64,000 nucleotides of DNA, from contig KQ482066.1 in the NCBI GenBank assembly GCA_001430745.1, positions 549,110 to 613,109 of the forward strand. The letters are read 5' to 3'. Source of the DNA: Auxenochlorella pyrenoidosa. Its lineage: Eukaryota; Chlorophyta; Trebouxiophyceae; Chlorellales; Chlorellaceae. This document shows, one piece after another, positions 42,046 to 53,944 of this stretch; the stretch's first letter is position 1; each line of letters opens with the position of its first letter. The notes under the pieces were generated by a model. It was not told the origin of the DNA, made no database searches, and worked only from the letters and a program-made list of their open reading frames with translations. A program made the translations under genes and the position numbers.

Positions 42046-42080
42046 TATTGTACATGGCACGTGCTCCTCTGAAGTTAACT

Positions 42081-42085
42081 TTACA
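42081..42085 (-). terminator. Probable poly(A) signal TGTAA for the convergent gene
   Basis: TGTAA on the minus strand, 95 nt after the stop at 42180. Confidence 0.5.
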
Positions 42086-42179
42086 AGGGCACTGGCATTG
42101 AAGGTGGTAGAAATGCAGGGCACGCTGCTGTATGCGATGAGCTTATCAAAGCGCACAATGGAGCCCCCTCACCAAGCAC

Positions 42180-43523
42180 TCAGGCAATTGCATCAAGTGG
42201 CTGGTAGAAACGAGAGAGGAGGGCATAGACAATAAGGACAGCCAGGGCAGTGAAGAGCCCTTCCCGCAGCGCCGCAGCCACCTTGCCTGCATGCCAGGGC
42301 AGGAGCGGCGCGCCAAGAGAAAATTGACGGTTCTCTTGGACAATGTCAGCTCCAGTCCACAGATAGATTCTGCCAGCATGCCTGCAGCGTGGCATCCCAC
42401 CTCGGTGCCTGCATGCAAGCGCGCAGCTCAACCTTACCTGCGAATGTGAGGTCCTCCGGCTCCTCCCCATCTGTCTCCAACTCCCCTCTTGCTGCATCCT
42501 GCTCTTGCTGCTGGCTTTGCTGCTGCGCTGATCTGAGACGTGGCTGCTGCTCCTGTTGCTGCTGCTCGTCTTCAGCAGCTGTCTCTCTCTGGCGCCTGCG
42601 CAAGCTGTAGGGTGTGGCTGCCGCAGGTGTCGCCACTGCACTGCCCCTGCGCGGTGTCCCCGCCTTGCTGCTTGCCGCAGCTCTTGCCGCAGACCGCTTC
42701 TGCTGCTGCTGTGCCTCCTCCTCCTCCTCCTCCTCCTCGTCATCCTCCTCCTCCATAGCAGCAGCTTCCAGCCGCGCCCTGGCCCGCGCCGCCGCTGATC
42801 GGCGGCCAGCCGGCGTCCTGCTGCCGCCACCCCCCTCCCCAGCCTCCACCACCCAGCGCTGCACCACGCTGATCGGAAAGTGGTAGAGCTCATCATAGTC
42901 CTGCGGAGGCCAATGATCTTCCTTCACCTCCACTCAATCCACACATAAGCGACGTCCAACCGCACTTCTTCCCGCCAATGCCCTTGATGGAGCTCACCAG
43001 AAACTTCACAGTGCAGTGGACGCCATCATCGTAGTGCTTGGTGTCTGCACCCACCACCTGCGCTCCCCACCCCTTGAACCCGGCAGGCACTCGTTCCTGC
43101 AGCGGTACGAGTGGCACGCGACTGGCTGAGCTGGAAAGCCAGCGTTGCTGAACTGAGGTAAAGTTTGGCATCAGCGCGAGCATCTTGTGACGGTCAGCAT
43201 AATGCCCATCGCTGTGATGTTGGAAGGCTGGCAAGGCAGCTGCTGACCTTGGGGAAGACAGCGCGGGGGACGAGCAGTGTGGCATTCAATAGGCCCGGTG
43301 GCAGCTCGGGCAGCGCGCGCCCGCTCTTGCGGCGCGATACAGGGGTGGCAGGCATCGGCTCTGCAGGCAATTGGAACACGGGGACACGACTGCCGGTGGG
43401 GCCAGCAGGCAGCGTGGGGAGAGTGAACAGCAAGGCGGTGGCGGCAGTGAACAACGCAAGTGGCAACCAGCACATCAGCACCTTGTCAGCGCCTCCGACA
43501 GCACTATAAGGCTCTCCGATCAC
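42180..43523 (-). CDS. Unknown protein with two membrane segments and acidic tract
   Basis: I do not recognise the family. Four exons: 43523-43248, 43183-42998, 42900-42438, 42349-42180; 364 residues. An N-terminal membrane segment (VLMCWLPLALFTAATALLFTL, about 16-36) and a C-terminal one (LFTALAVLIVYALLS) bracket a soluble middle. That middle contains FKGWGAQVVGADTKHYDDGV, HCTVKFL, YDELYHFPISVVQRWVVEAG: a small beta-rich module rather like Tudor/chromo-type or SAWADEE folds, but this is only an impression. A long low-complexity part follows, with an acidic run (EEEDDEEEEEEEE) and Gln/Arg-rich stretches including TPYSLRRRQRE. Exons 1 and 3 are secure by frame. The acceptors at 43183 (AAG) and 42349 (GAG) are atypical and were chosen to keep frame into the C-terminal segment. 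An endomembrane or nuclear-envelope location is conceivable. Confidence 0.6.
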
Positions 43524-44339
43524 TGCTCTCTATTGGGTCAGGGAGTCTGACTTCTCTGCGGCCTGGGGAGTCGAGCGACAGCTGCAAGACAGCTTTTTTT
43601 TATGTGAGCAGAAACCGGGTCAAGACTGTGAGTACAAAGACAGTTGGTGTGCTCGTAACAGACCCTGTTCACAGGAGGGGCAGAACTCAAGGTGGGTCCA
43701 GCAAGGCGCAGCCCACGCTCAGCAGGCAAGCTAGCACTACGGCTGCCAACCCTGCTCCTGGCAGTGCACGCCACTCTTCCAAAAACCGTGCGAGCTTGGG
43801 GCTTAGGGTTGAAGGGGTCCGGCTTTGCGGCGCGACGACTTGGGCGAGCCCGCGAGTCTCAGGTGCAGAGTGCAGAAAGCTCTGGTGCAGTGGCATGTCT
43901 CGATCTGTCAGGAATAGCGACACGCCCCTGCTAGCACTTCGGACGCCGGAAACCCTGGGCGGCGGTGCCGCCGCCAACCCGGGTCCCTAACCATGCGCTC
44001 TTCTTCCTTGTGCGTGCCACCCTCACAGGACCATTGCTCCTGTTGAGCCCTTTTGCTCACCAACAAGCCCTGTCATGCGGCCCGGCACTGTTGCGGCCAC
44101 CGTCAGACGGCTGGCGGCAGCCAGTGAGTGCACATAGTGCCGGTGCCCTCGGCGCAGCGCAAATTGGTTAAGTGTGCAGGGGTTTGACTTATGCATTTAG
44201 AAATCACGTACATGCCGCGCATACACGTGCTGCAGGGGAGATTCTGGCTGGAGCCAGGGCAAGAGCGGCAGCGGCGGCATGCGGCACATCGCTGCTGGCT
44301 GCGGCCAGCAGGGCGGGCGGCCCCTCTGTTGGCTCTGCC
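43524..44339. other. Divergent intergenic region
   Basis: About 800 bp between the unknown membrane protein (minus) and the helical-repeat protein (plus). The latter's frame is open upstream to an ATG at 44172, so its 5' end could lie here; nothing else is recognisable. Confidence 0.45.
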
Positions 44340-46334
44340 ATGGCAGCAGCGCTGCCTGCAGCCGCCTGCCTGCAGCCTTGGGCGGGCTTCGCCTCGGCAG
44401 CGGCCAACCGCAGCGGACACAGCGTGGCGCAAAAGGCGGGTTCAAGGAGGGGCGGTGGGCTGCCTTGGCAGGGCGCCAGGAGAGTGAATACATGCAGCAA
44501 TCCGATCCTCGCATGATGCCCGGCCCCGTCTTGCCCTGCTGCTTTGCATTCTGCGTTTCCTTAAAGCGCTGCGCGTTCCTGCTGCCCTGTAGGTGCTGGC
44601 GGCGCCTCAGGACAGCGTGGGTCCAGACGTGATTGAGGCGGTGGCGCAGCTGGAGCCGGCGGTGCGTGGGCAGCGCCTCAGCCGTTCCGTGCCTGCATGT
44701 GTGCCCCTGTGCTTGCTTCAGGGCCGGTTCTGGCAGATCTGCACGGCAATGCGGCGGTGCAGCTTGCATGGCCGCGTGCAGTCTGCGGACGGCCGCCGGC
44801 GGAGCGCCCAGCCAGGCTGCACCAAGCGCCTGCGCTGCACTACAGATGTCCTCTCAAGTCGGCCTGCTTGCGGGGCACAGTGATTGGCTGCGCTCCACGC
44901 GGGCGCGGCGCCCCCTCGCCACCCGCGCACTGGCCCCCTGAGCTCCTTGTTGCCTGTTCAATGCTGGCGCAGGGCGTGCCGTCTGTGGCGCGTGCCGCTG
45001 CGGTGACGGGCATCCACGACCCAGCCTTCCTGGAGGCGCTGGCGGATGCGGCCATCAAGGCCATGCCGCAGCTGTCTGCCGCCGACATTTGCAGCGTGGT
45101 GGAGTCGTTTTCTGGTGGGGCTCGCCATGTGGGGCTGACCCGAGGGCCGTTCCAAGGGGGGCCTGGGCAGGCGTGCTCTTGAGAACCTGCCCAGCAACTG
45201 GCCACCTGCTTTAGAGCTGAGTGTGGGAGTGCTGATTGTGTCCTTAAGCAGGCACGGGCCGCCTGGGTGAGCGGCAGGGTTTCAGCTGTGTATCTGTGTC
45301 ATGCCGGCTGTGGCTCGTGTGTGCCAAATGCAGACCTGGACTGCTACAACATTGAGTTCAAGGACGCGACGGCAGACATCGTGCTGCAGAGGTGAGGGGG
45401 CTGCTGCTTGCGGGCAGGCCGGCGGCGCTTGAGCAACCGTGTGAGCTAGGCATGCCGCGCAGCGCAGGGCACCGGCTCCGCCCCACCATCAGCGCGCCGA
45501 GCATCGGTTGCACCATGTGGGCTGCAGCGGCTCGTGGCATCGCTATCATCATCATTACATTTACTGTCCACGGAGCCAGCAGGGGGCTCATGAGGCAGCG
45601 CGTGGTGCGCCCCACCCCGCTTGGTGCGCCCCACCTTGCCTGGTGCGCCCCACCCCGCCTGGTGCGCCCCTTACAACCCCCAATCCCCCCCACCCACCCC
45701 ACCCCGCCTGCCCGGCCGCAGGCTGGACGAGTTCAGCGGCGACATGCTGGGCCACCTGCTGCGCGCCTTCGGCGACATGAACTACTACGACGACGAGCTG
45801 CTGGAGGGGGTGGTGGGCCACGTGGCCGCCAACCCGGGCAAGTTCTCCGCCGAGAACATCGCAGACGTGGTGCGCCGGGCATGCTGCCGCTGGGGGCGCT
45901 GCCGCACGCCGCGTGCTGTCCACGGCTGGGCCCTCTGGCACCCGTCGAAGCACCGCGAGCAGCTGCCAGCTGCGGCGGCCCCAGGTGTAAGTGCGCTCTG
46001 CAAGCGTGCATGCAGCCGGCAGAGTGCCAAGCCCTGTGTCGATGACACGACATGTTGCTGAAGTGCGGGCCGGGCAACCTCGCCTTCCCTCCCGCCAGGT
46101 GTACGCCTTCAGCCGCTGCGGCTTCTGCCACCCCGACCTCATCAGCGTGGTGGAGACTGCTGCGGGCACGCTGCTCAAGGAGGCGGCGGCGGATGGCGGA
46201 TACGTGAGCACGGCGCCCTCCACCTGGGGGCAGAGGCTGGCAGGGCCGTGCATCATGCTGCACGTTTGACCAGTGGGGCAGGCGGGATGCTCAATTGACT
46301 GTGGGGAACAAGCCCTGGCCCGCCGGCTCACATG

Positions 46335-46410
<76 letters not shown>

Positions 46411-47608
46411 CCCGCAGGCCATTGCCAACATTTTGGACGCCTACTCCCGCGTGGGCTGCTCCTCGCCCGACGTTGTGGACCAGCTGATTGCCAAGGTGGG
46501 CCGCTGGGCGCGCCGAGAAGGAGCTGCGCTGTGTGCACGCATGCATGGGCGCATGCATGAGCGCCTGGCTGGCCAACAAGGCCTTGCACACCCTGCTTTC
46601 TGCTCGCCTCCCGGCCGGCCCGCAGGCTGCCGAGGACCCCACCTCCTTCGATGCCAACTGCCTGGCCAAGGTCACCACCGCCGTCATCAAGCTGGGCTAC
46701 AGCGACGAGGAGCTGCTGGTGCCGCTGCTGGACACCGCGGTGGGCAAGCTTCCAGAGTTCACGCCCAAGGCGGTGGTGGAGCTGGTGAGCGGCGGTGGCA
46801 CGGTCGGGAGCACGGTCTGGAGCACGGTGGCGCAGCTGGCAGGGCGGGCCGCCAGGGCTGGGGCAGGGGGGTGCGGGGCTGGGGAAGGGAGGAGCCGGGC
46901 TGGGATAAGGCCACCCTCTGGCGGAGCTTTCCCCTGGCTTCGATTCCCTCTCAGCCTTGGCCTAGGACTCGCAGAGCTGCGACGCATTCGCGGTGACGCG
47001 CCCCCTTAGTGTGTGCGACGGCATGCGCGCCTCCCCCCCGCAGCTGGGCGCGCTGGGCGACCTGGGGTACGAGCACCAGTCGCTGCTGACTGTGCTGACG
47101 GATGAGGTGGTGCCCTCCCGCATGGCCGAATTCTCGCTGGACCACCTGACCGACGTGGTGGAGGCCATGAACAAGCTCGGGTGGGGGGCGGGCGGGGTGG
47201 GCAGTGGGCGTGCCTGTGTGCGGGTGGTCGGGCGCTGCACGCCGTGCGTGCAGGCATGGTTGAGCCATGGGTGTGTGTGTGGTCTCCCCCGGGAGGCTTG
47301 TAGGCGGTCAGCCGCTTGGCGTCAGCTGCAATTTGCGTCAGCTGCAGCGTTTGGTAGCCGCAGCCTCTGGCGTGCGCTTCTCAGTGACTGGCGGTTCTTG
47401 TCTGCCCTGTGCCAGTATAATTGTCCAGCCTGCAGGGTCTCCACATCCAGTGTATGGGCGGGGCCTCCTGTGCCCAGCTTCCCTGCCCCTTCCTGGCCCC
47501 TTCCTCCGGTACTCCAGGTACTACAACAAGGAGTTCATGGCGCTGCTGCGCCAGACAACAGAGGAGCGCAAGGGGCGGGCCCCCGGCAGCGAGGCGGTGG
47601 CGGCCTGA
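44340..47608 (+). CDS. OPR/FASTK-like helical-repeat protein, probably organellar RNA-binding
   Basis: An alpha-solenoid of ~37-residue repeats like octotricopeptide (OPR) or FAST-kinase-like proteins, which bind specific organelle RNAs. Exons: 44340-44483, 44593-44661, 44973-45114, 45334-45391, 45722-45869, 46099-46203, 46418-46495, 46626-46784, 47044-47180, 47518-47608; about 376 residues. The N-terminus (MAAALPAAACLQPWAGFASA) looks like an organelle presequence. Repeats are easy to align: LRAFGDMNYYDDELLEGVV, YAFSRCGFCHPDLISVV, ILDAYSRVGCSSPDVVDQLI, AVIKLGYSDEELLVPLLDTA, GALGDLGYEHQSLLTVLTDE. Exons often match single repeats. It ends YYNKEFMALLRQTTEERKGR. I see neither the OPR PPPEW signature nor a C-terminal RAP domain. 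Exon 1 and the start are uncertain; the alternative ATG is at 44172. Which organelle and RNA it serves is unknown. Confidence 0.78.
45603..45670 (+). repeat. Tandem repeat, 19-bp period, 3.6 copies
   Basis: Units of TGGTGCGCCCCACCCCGCC with few mismatches, 51 bp upstream of an acceptor in the helical-repeat gene. Pyrimidine-rich. Confidence 0.9.
46333..46412 (+). repeat. (TGCC)20 microsatellite abutting a splice acceptor
   Basis: Twenty uninterrupted TGCC units running straight into the CCGCAG acceptor at 46417 of the helical-repeat gene, so the microsatellite is effectively that intron's polypyrimidine region. Confidence 0.95.
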
Positions 47609-47987
47609 GCCCTTGTTCACAAAATGGGCGGCCCGCATCATGGCAGGCTCCGCGGCCCGGCCCTGCCAGCCATGTCTGGACGAGCAGCCGTGTGCTGCAC
47701 TCCCAGCGCACTCAGGGCCTCGAAATTTCATCAGCATGCCAGAATCACGAGCACAAACGCAACCCGCAATGAATGAGCACCAGCGACGCACCAGCGCACC
47801 AGCGTGGCTGGGCTGCATGGGCCAGTGCCCTTGGCAGGCCCTGCTGCCTGGCCTCTGTGCCACTCCACCATGGCAAGAAGCCAAGCTGTTGCTGGACGTA
47901 CGTATCTTGCCTCTCGCACACAAGCGGTTTTTGCTAAGTTGCTCAGAAGGCACCCCAGGCGTTTGCCTTGTTCCAACTGGATATGTA

Positions 47988-47992
47988 TGTAA
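47988..47992 (+). terminator. Possible poly(A) signal TGTAA, helical-repeat gene
   Basis: First TGTAA after the stop, 380 nt downstream. Confidence 0.4.
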
Positions 47993-48315
47993 CCCACGTG
48001 TATACAGTCTCCTGCCTCCCTTTTGTTGCCACCCACTGGTGCCCTCACCTCACAACCAGTGTACCTGCGTGCCTTCTCCGCTCCTTGTTGCAAGTATGCT
48101 GTGCTTCCTCTTCCGCTCACGCGCTGCGCCTGCGGCCTTGCCGTGTTGTGTGTAAGCTTACGCAAGAGTTGCCAGGCCATATGAAGGCAGCAGGTTTCTC
48201 TGTGGCACACGTGCCTGCTAGCAAACAGACAGAGCATCATCTGTGCTTGATCTTGCTGCTGGCTGCAAGTCATCTCAACACTTCCATCACGATCGCGCCT
48301 GGCAATGTGCATGCA

Positions 48316-48320
48316 TTACA
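48316..48320 (-). terminator. Probable poly(A) signal TGTAA for TOUGH
   Basis: TGTAA on the minus strand, 90 nt after the TOUGH stop. Confidence 0.5.
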
Positions 48321-48409
48321 TGCCTGCGCAACTCAGCGTGTGCCTGAGCACCAGTATGGATGCTCAGCATGCAGCATGACGACACCGAGAGCGAAGCCTT
48401 TTTGACACC

Positions 48410-51400
48410 TCAGTCGGTGTCGCTGCCTGACGAGGAGCTGCCGCCGCCGCTGCTGTCGCTGCGGGCCCGCCTGTGGCTGCCCTCCTTCTTGTGCCGCTTC
48501 CTGCTCTTCTCCTTGCTGCTGCCCTTGCGCTTGGCCTTCTTCTCCTTCTTGCGGCTGCAGGGCACATGGCAGACGAGGGATACTATAAAAACTGCTGCCA
48601 AGAGCGAGCAGGAGCACCTGATGCAAGGCAGAGAAGCTCAATTGTGCGTGCCGCGGCATCAAAGCTGGCAACGTGGCACGGCTCAGCACACCTGCCGCGC
48701 TTCTCCTTCTTCTCCTTCCTGTCCCTTTTGAGGGCACGCAGGGCATCCTCGACGCGCTTCTTGAGTGCATCGTCCACCGGTGGTGCCGCTGCTGCCGCTG
48801 CTCCGCCCCCTGCTGGTGCCACTGGTGCTGCTGCTGCTGCTGCTCCTGCAACGGGCGCGCCCCTGAGCTTGGCAAAGCCAAACGTGGCCTCTTCATGGCC
48901 CTGCTGCTGCAGCCCATGCTGCGCTGCAGGCAGCGAGCCGTGCTGCCCTGCGCTGGCAGCGCCTGTGTCAACAGGCACCTGACCAGGCGGCTGCTGGTCT
49001 GCTGCCGCAGGTTGCGCTGCCCCAAGCTGCTGCTGCGGCGCCGATGCATTGACTGCCTGCACACAGGGGCATGAGCGGGTTCGGGGTTGTGGCCATGATG
49101 TGGCAACAAGAACTGCGTGACATCACTTGCTGGCCGTTGGTGCACGTCCCCTGGACAGTACAAGCGCGCCTGCATCAGGCTCATGAGATACACATGTGTG
49201 CCAGCGCCAGCACGCTTCGCAGGTTGAGTCCAGGCCAGCTTGCCATCACGAAACCATGGCACCCGCCCCCCAGCCCCACCTGGGCCTCCTCCTCCTCCTC
49301 CTCCACCTCCTCCTCCTCTTCAGAGTCCTCGAAAATGGCCTTGAACAGGTCCACCGGGCGCTCCGCCTCTGCCTCAAACTCCTCTGCATCTGGCGGAGGC
49401 TCCGTCGGCAAGGGCGGCGCGGGCTCGGCATCAGCTGCTGGTGCCGCGCCTGCCTGGGTGCCACCCAGCATGTCCGACAGGGAGCTCAGGAATGCATCGG
49501 CAGCACCCGAGGCGTCCTGTGCCGGCTGCGGCAGTTGCTGTGGCGGCGGTGCTGCACTGGCCGCTGGGCCCTGATGCGCCTGCGCCAGCTGCTGCTTGGC
49601 CTCTGCCTCTGCCAGCGCCGCTGCCACGGTCGGTGGCAGCAGAAAGTCCTGAGCGCCAGCGGGCACAGCATTGAGGCTGGACGCCACGGCGGCTGCTGTG
49701 TCTGGCAGTGCAAGGTGGTCTGTCCGGAAGCGGGACATCTGCAGCAAACATCAGCAGGGAGCCAAACTCGTCAAGGCGAAGATGCAAGGAGCGCTGGCAG
49801 CGACTCAGCAGATACGGCAGGGAAGATGGCCGGGACCTGCCGGCACACGGGCGGCTCGCGTGCGGCCTCGCCTGCAGCTCGGCGGGGCGCCCGTGGTAGG
49901 GGTCTGGGACGTTGAAGCGCTTGCACAGCAGCGCCGCTGGCCGCCACTCCTCGCTGCGCCGGACCGGCAGGCGCGGCTGCGGCTGCTGCTGCCCAGCCGC
50001 TGCCGGCGCACGCAGCGCGAGGCCGCTGCCAGAGGCCGGCCCCTGCTCTGCAAAGTCGGCTGGCCTTGCGAGGTCGGCTTCGGTGACCACCTTGGCTGCT
50101 GGCGCAGGCCCTGCTGCGGGGCGCGGAGGCGGCGGCGGCGCGCCTGGTCGCAGGCCCGCCACAGCAGCGGCGGCGGCATCTGGCTGCAGCATGTCCTTCG
50201 ACTCGGCAGCCACAAAGCTGCGGCTCAGCAGGTGCTGCAGGCGCTGCCTGTCGCTCTCTGCCACCTGCAGCAGCTGGCGGCGCAGGTCCTGCTGCGGCTG
50301 CGCGCCCGGGCCGCCCGCCGCCTGCCCTGCCGCCCCAGCCGCCCAGCTGGCACCAGCAGCCGAGGCCAGCTGCTGCTCCCCAAGCAGGGCGCCTCGCTCG
50401 TCTGCCGACAGCGGCGCCGAGCGCTGCCCAATGGCTCGCTGGCTGCGGCGCTGCTGGGGCTGGATCATGCTGCGCAGCGAGTGCACCTGCATCCAGAAAA
50501 GGAAAAGAAGCGGTGAGTGCTGGGGTGCATGAATGCAGGGCAGCGATGGCAGAGGAACAGCTGCTACAGCTTGCAGCATGGCCGACAGCAGTCACGCACA
50601 ACATGGCACTGAAATCGTAAATTTTGTCGCAGCGCACCTTCCATCGGTAGTATGCTGCACCTTTGCCGCCGCTCAAAAACGCCCAGCGGCCCTCCTTCTG
50701 CTGCCGCTGCCGCGCCATGTTCTCAAATATGACGCCTGCAAGCAAGGATCCCACATGCCGGCTGTGTTCATGATGGAACATTTCAATCAGAAAAGCATGC
50801 CCCCAGAGGTTAGCCCTCAGGAAAACCGTGGGCTACTGGAAAACAGGAGAAGCCAGCCCTTGCGCGCCCTCACCATTGCGCGCCACAAAGAAGGCCAGGC
50901 TGTCAATCGCCTGCCGCAGCTCGGCATCAGCTGGCGGGTCGGCCTGTGGCGGCGCAAACTTTGAGCCGGCTGCAGCGCATGGGCAAAGTGTGGACTGCAT
51001 GTGGGCACCCTGGCGGGTAATCACTTCCTCAATATGCCTTGACAAGCAGCTCCTTGCATCTCGGCCCATTGATTGAAGACAAACTGATGACGTACCTGCT
51101 GGAAGCGCCGCCTCGGCGTCCCGTGCCGGCCGATGCACCGGCACATAGCCAGGAGGCACGCGGGGTGGCGGGAAGAAGGCGATGGTGACGGTGACGGTGG
51201 CGCGCACAAACCCGGGAATGAGGCTGTTCTTCACTTGTTGTTCCTGCACCAGGGGGCCCATGTGGGCTACAGTATTTCAGAGTGGCTCAGGCGCATCTGC
51301 CATTCAGCAGGTAGGCAGGTGAGCAGGCGAACGATGGAGCGGGCAGCGGCGACAGCCCCGCATGCTCTCGCTGTTCACCCGGCTCTGCAGCAGGAGCGGC

Positions 51401-53944
51401 GCCTCCCGCCCCGGCAGGGCATACTGCTGCTGCTGTTTCTGCCCGGGGCGCCACTCCAGCATGCCCTGCCCGCCCTCATCCTCCTCTTCCTGCAGGAGAA
51501 GCGGCAGCCTCGGCATCAGCCCTCACATGTACGCACGCAATGGAGAGCCACCCATGTTGGGCAGGAGCAGTGCCCCAGAAGGCCAGATGAGCAGCAGCTG
51601 CAGCAATGTGGCGCGCTGTGCTGTGCCGTCCCTCACCATGATCTCAAACGAGTACCCCTTGCGCGCCAGGCGGTCCCCCAGCCCGCTCTTCTGCACAACC
51701 GGGCCCCGCGAGCGAGGGAGGCCGCCTGCCCCGGTCTCTGCACATGCCAGGCAGACCAGAGAGGCAATGCTGTCATGGCGAGCCAGACCTGGTGGATGTG
51801 GAACTTTTGATTTGATAGCATCCGCGGCTAATTTCCTGCAGCAGCCCCGGCCTGCAGTGCAAGTGCACGCCTACATGGCTTTCGGCTGCGTGCCCAGGCG
51901 GCAGGCAGGCCGAGCAGTACGATCAACAGTACGATCAACGATCATTCACACTGCACCTTCCACATCGTAGCTCTCCACGTCGTCGTGGGTCACGTAATCC
52001 TCCATGATGCCGTAGGCGTCATCCTCATCCAGGACCCCTGCAGACACATGCATGGGCGGAGCAGAGGCTCATTCGCATGCATCCCATAGCAATCATGTGC
52101 TTCCCGGCGGCCTGTCTTACCACGTGCAGCATGGAGACCAGCAGCCATCAACTGGCCGCGCATGCATACCTGCTGTTGCACGGCCCGGCGCAAAGGCCGA
52201 ACGCTCCTCCTAAGTTGCTCATTCCCGGGTTGGCTCTGGGCCAGCCCTGTGCCAGCGGCATGATTGCCCATCTGCGCCCAGCCTCACCCGCCCCAAAGGC
52301 GATGCCACGCCGCCGCTTCTTGCCAGGCTCGCTGCCTGCGGCGCCGGGCCGGGCCGCCGCCCGCGCCGCCTCCTTCAGCTGCCTGAAGTCTTCCGCCCCT
52401 TTGAAGGGGTCGAACCCGAGGCCGTAGGCATCAGTCTTGGGCGCCAGGAGGTAGAGCTGCGTGTTTTCTGCCGCCACAGAGACGTGCTGGCCCCAGCGCC
52501 GACGACGCCCAGCGCTCGGCGCGTCCTGCCCTTCTCCATCCGCCGCGGCGGCCTCGTCCCCACCGACGCCTGCGCAGGGGCAGGGAACGGGTAGGCCGTT
52601 CTGTTGCTGTCTGCCTGCCAGCATTCAACATCTGGGTGAGGCCAAGCAAGCACGGCACCAGGCGCACCAGCTCGGGCACCAGGCGCACCAGCTCGGGCCC
52701 CCGGTGGAGCTGTTGCGGCTCCCCCACGCACCGATGCCCTTGCCCTGCCGCCAGCCCATCTTCTGCAGCAGGCGGATGCCCACGCTCTCCGCCACAGGTG
52801 CCACCATCTCCTCTGGCATCAGCCCGGGAATGGCTGCAAGGCACAGGCGGAGCACGGACAAAGGAGCACGTGTGAAGATCAGCATCAGGGCGAGAACCAC
52901 CGTGCTAGATGCCTGGTGCTGCGTGTGCAGGCAGCCTGCTCAGGCTCTGCAGGTTGTGTGATGCTGATGTACACGAGCATGCGCAGGGCTGCGCACCTGA
53001 AGGCCGCTCCGCTGCCGCATCGGCCGCTGCGCGCCGAGCCAGCTCGGCGGCGGTGCTGCCAAAGGTGTCGTACTCGTTTGTGGTCTGCGCCGGGCAGAGG
53101 GCGAGCATGAGTGCACCAGCTGAAGTGATGCGGCACGGGCTCTTGGGTGGCAGGCACAACAGCGCGGGCAGCGCCTGCTGGTCGTGGGAAACGAAGACTC
53201 CGCACCGCTAGCAGACACGCGCTGCAGAGCAACAGCACGCCCGGGACGAGCGCCCAGCTCTGGCACCCAGCCCCCCCCCTCCCCGCCCCCCCACCTCACA
53301 CACACACAGACCACCACCACCACCACCACATCACACAAACACGCGCACACCCCACCTGCAGGTTGGTGCGGCGCAGCTCCTCCAGCTCATCCTCATCCAG
53401 GTACTGCTCCACGCTCTGCTGCACCGCAGCGCGCGCGCCGCGGCTGCTGCGGAACTCCGCCGGCTGCCACCCCTCCTTGCTGCCCACTGCGGGGGTCGGG
53501 ACACCGGGCGCAGGCTGTTCGGGACGCGCCCATGCCGGCGCCGCAGCGGCCTGCCGCTCACGAGCAAGGTGCACGCTGCGCTGCCGCTCCCACCTGTGTT
53601 GAAGTAGCCGGCGCTGAAGCCGCCAGTAAAGGCGCCGTGGAAGCGGCGGCGCCCCTGCTCATCCGTCACCTCCTGCAGGGCTTGCCAGCAGCACTGGGTG
53701 GTCATGGTCGCAGGCACCCTGCAGGGCTTGCCACCAGCACTGGGTGGACGCAGGCAAACCCTGCCAGCTCGCTCAGTGCACCTGCGCTGCCCGGGCCCTG
53801 GGACCTCACCTGCTGGTGCAGCGGCAGCGCACGGGTGGCGGCGGCATCCCGGACTTCCTTCCGGTGCTGCCCCTGCCGCGTCTCCTCCTCGTCCTCAATC
53901 GGCGTCCCGAAGAACTGAAAGTCCTCCTCGTCCGAGTCTGACAT
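48410..53944 (-). CDS. TGH: TOUGH/GPATCH1: G-patch and SURP splicing factor
   Basis: Spliceosome-associated G-patch protein; plant TOUGH also promotes microRNA processing. Sixteen exons: 53944-53810, 53672-53594, 53486-53356, 53084-52997, 52833-52732, 52569-52288, 52037-51964, 51735-51637, 51489-51379, 51243-51096, 50969-50874, 50735-50638, 50486-49872, 49738-49280, 49056-48692, 48554-48410; 1008 residues. The N-terminus ([18 protein letters not shown]) and [20 protein letters not shown] with [12 protein letters not shown] are diagnostic of the GPATCH1 N-terminal domain. The G-patch is [17 protein letters not shown]; the SURP motif is [20 protein letters not shown] with [20 protein letters not shown] and [10 protein letters not shown] are also family motifs. 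Low-complexity Gln/Pro/Ala regions, an acidic run, and a Lys/Arg/Ser tail ([17 protein letters not shown]) make it long. The intron after 49872 has a GC donor. Confidence 0.92.
53296..53351 (+). repeat. CA/CAC simple repeat in TOUGH intron
   Basis: CACACA then (CAC)n then CA-rich sequence inside intron 2 of TOUGH, beside the donor of exon 3. Confidence 0.85.

Larger units (their letters stand above)
47609..48409. other. Convergent intergenic region (two 3' UTRs)
   Basis: About 800 bp between the stops of the helical-repeat gene (plus) and TOUGH (minus). It contains candidate poly(A) signals at 47988 (+) and 48316 (-). No further gene seen. Confidence 0.55.
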
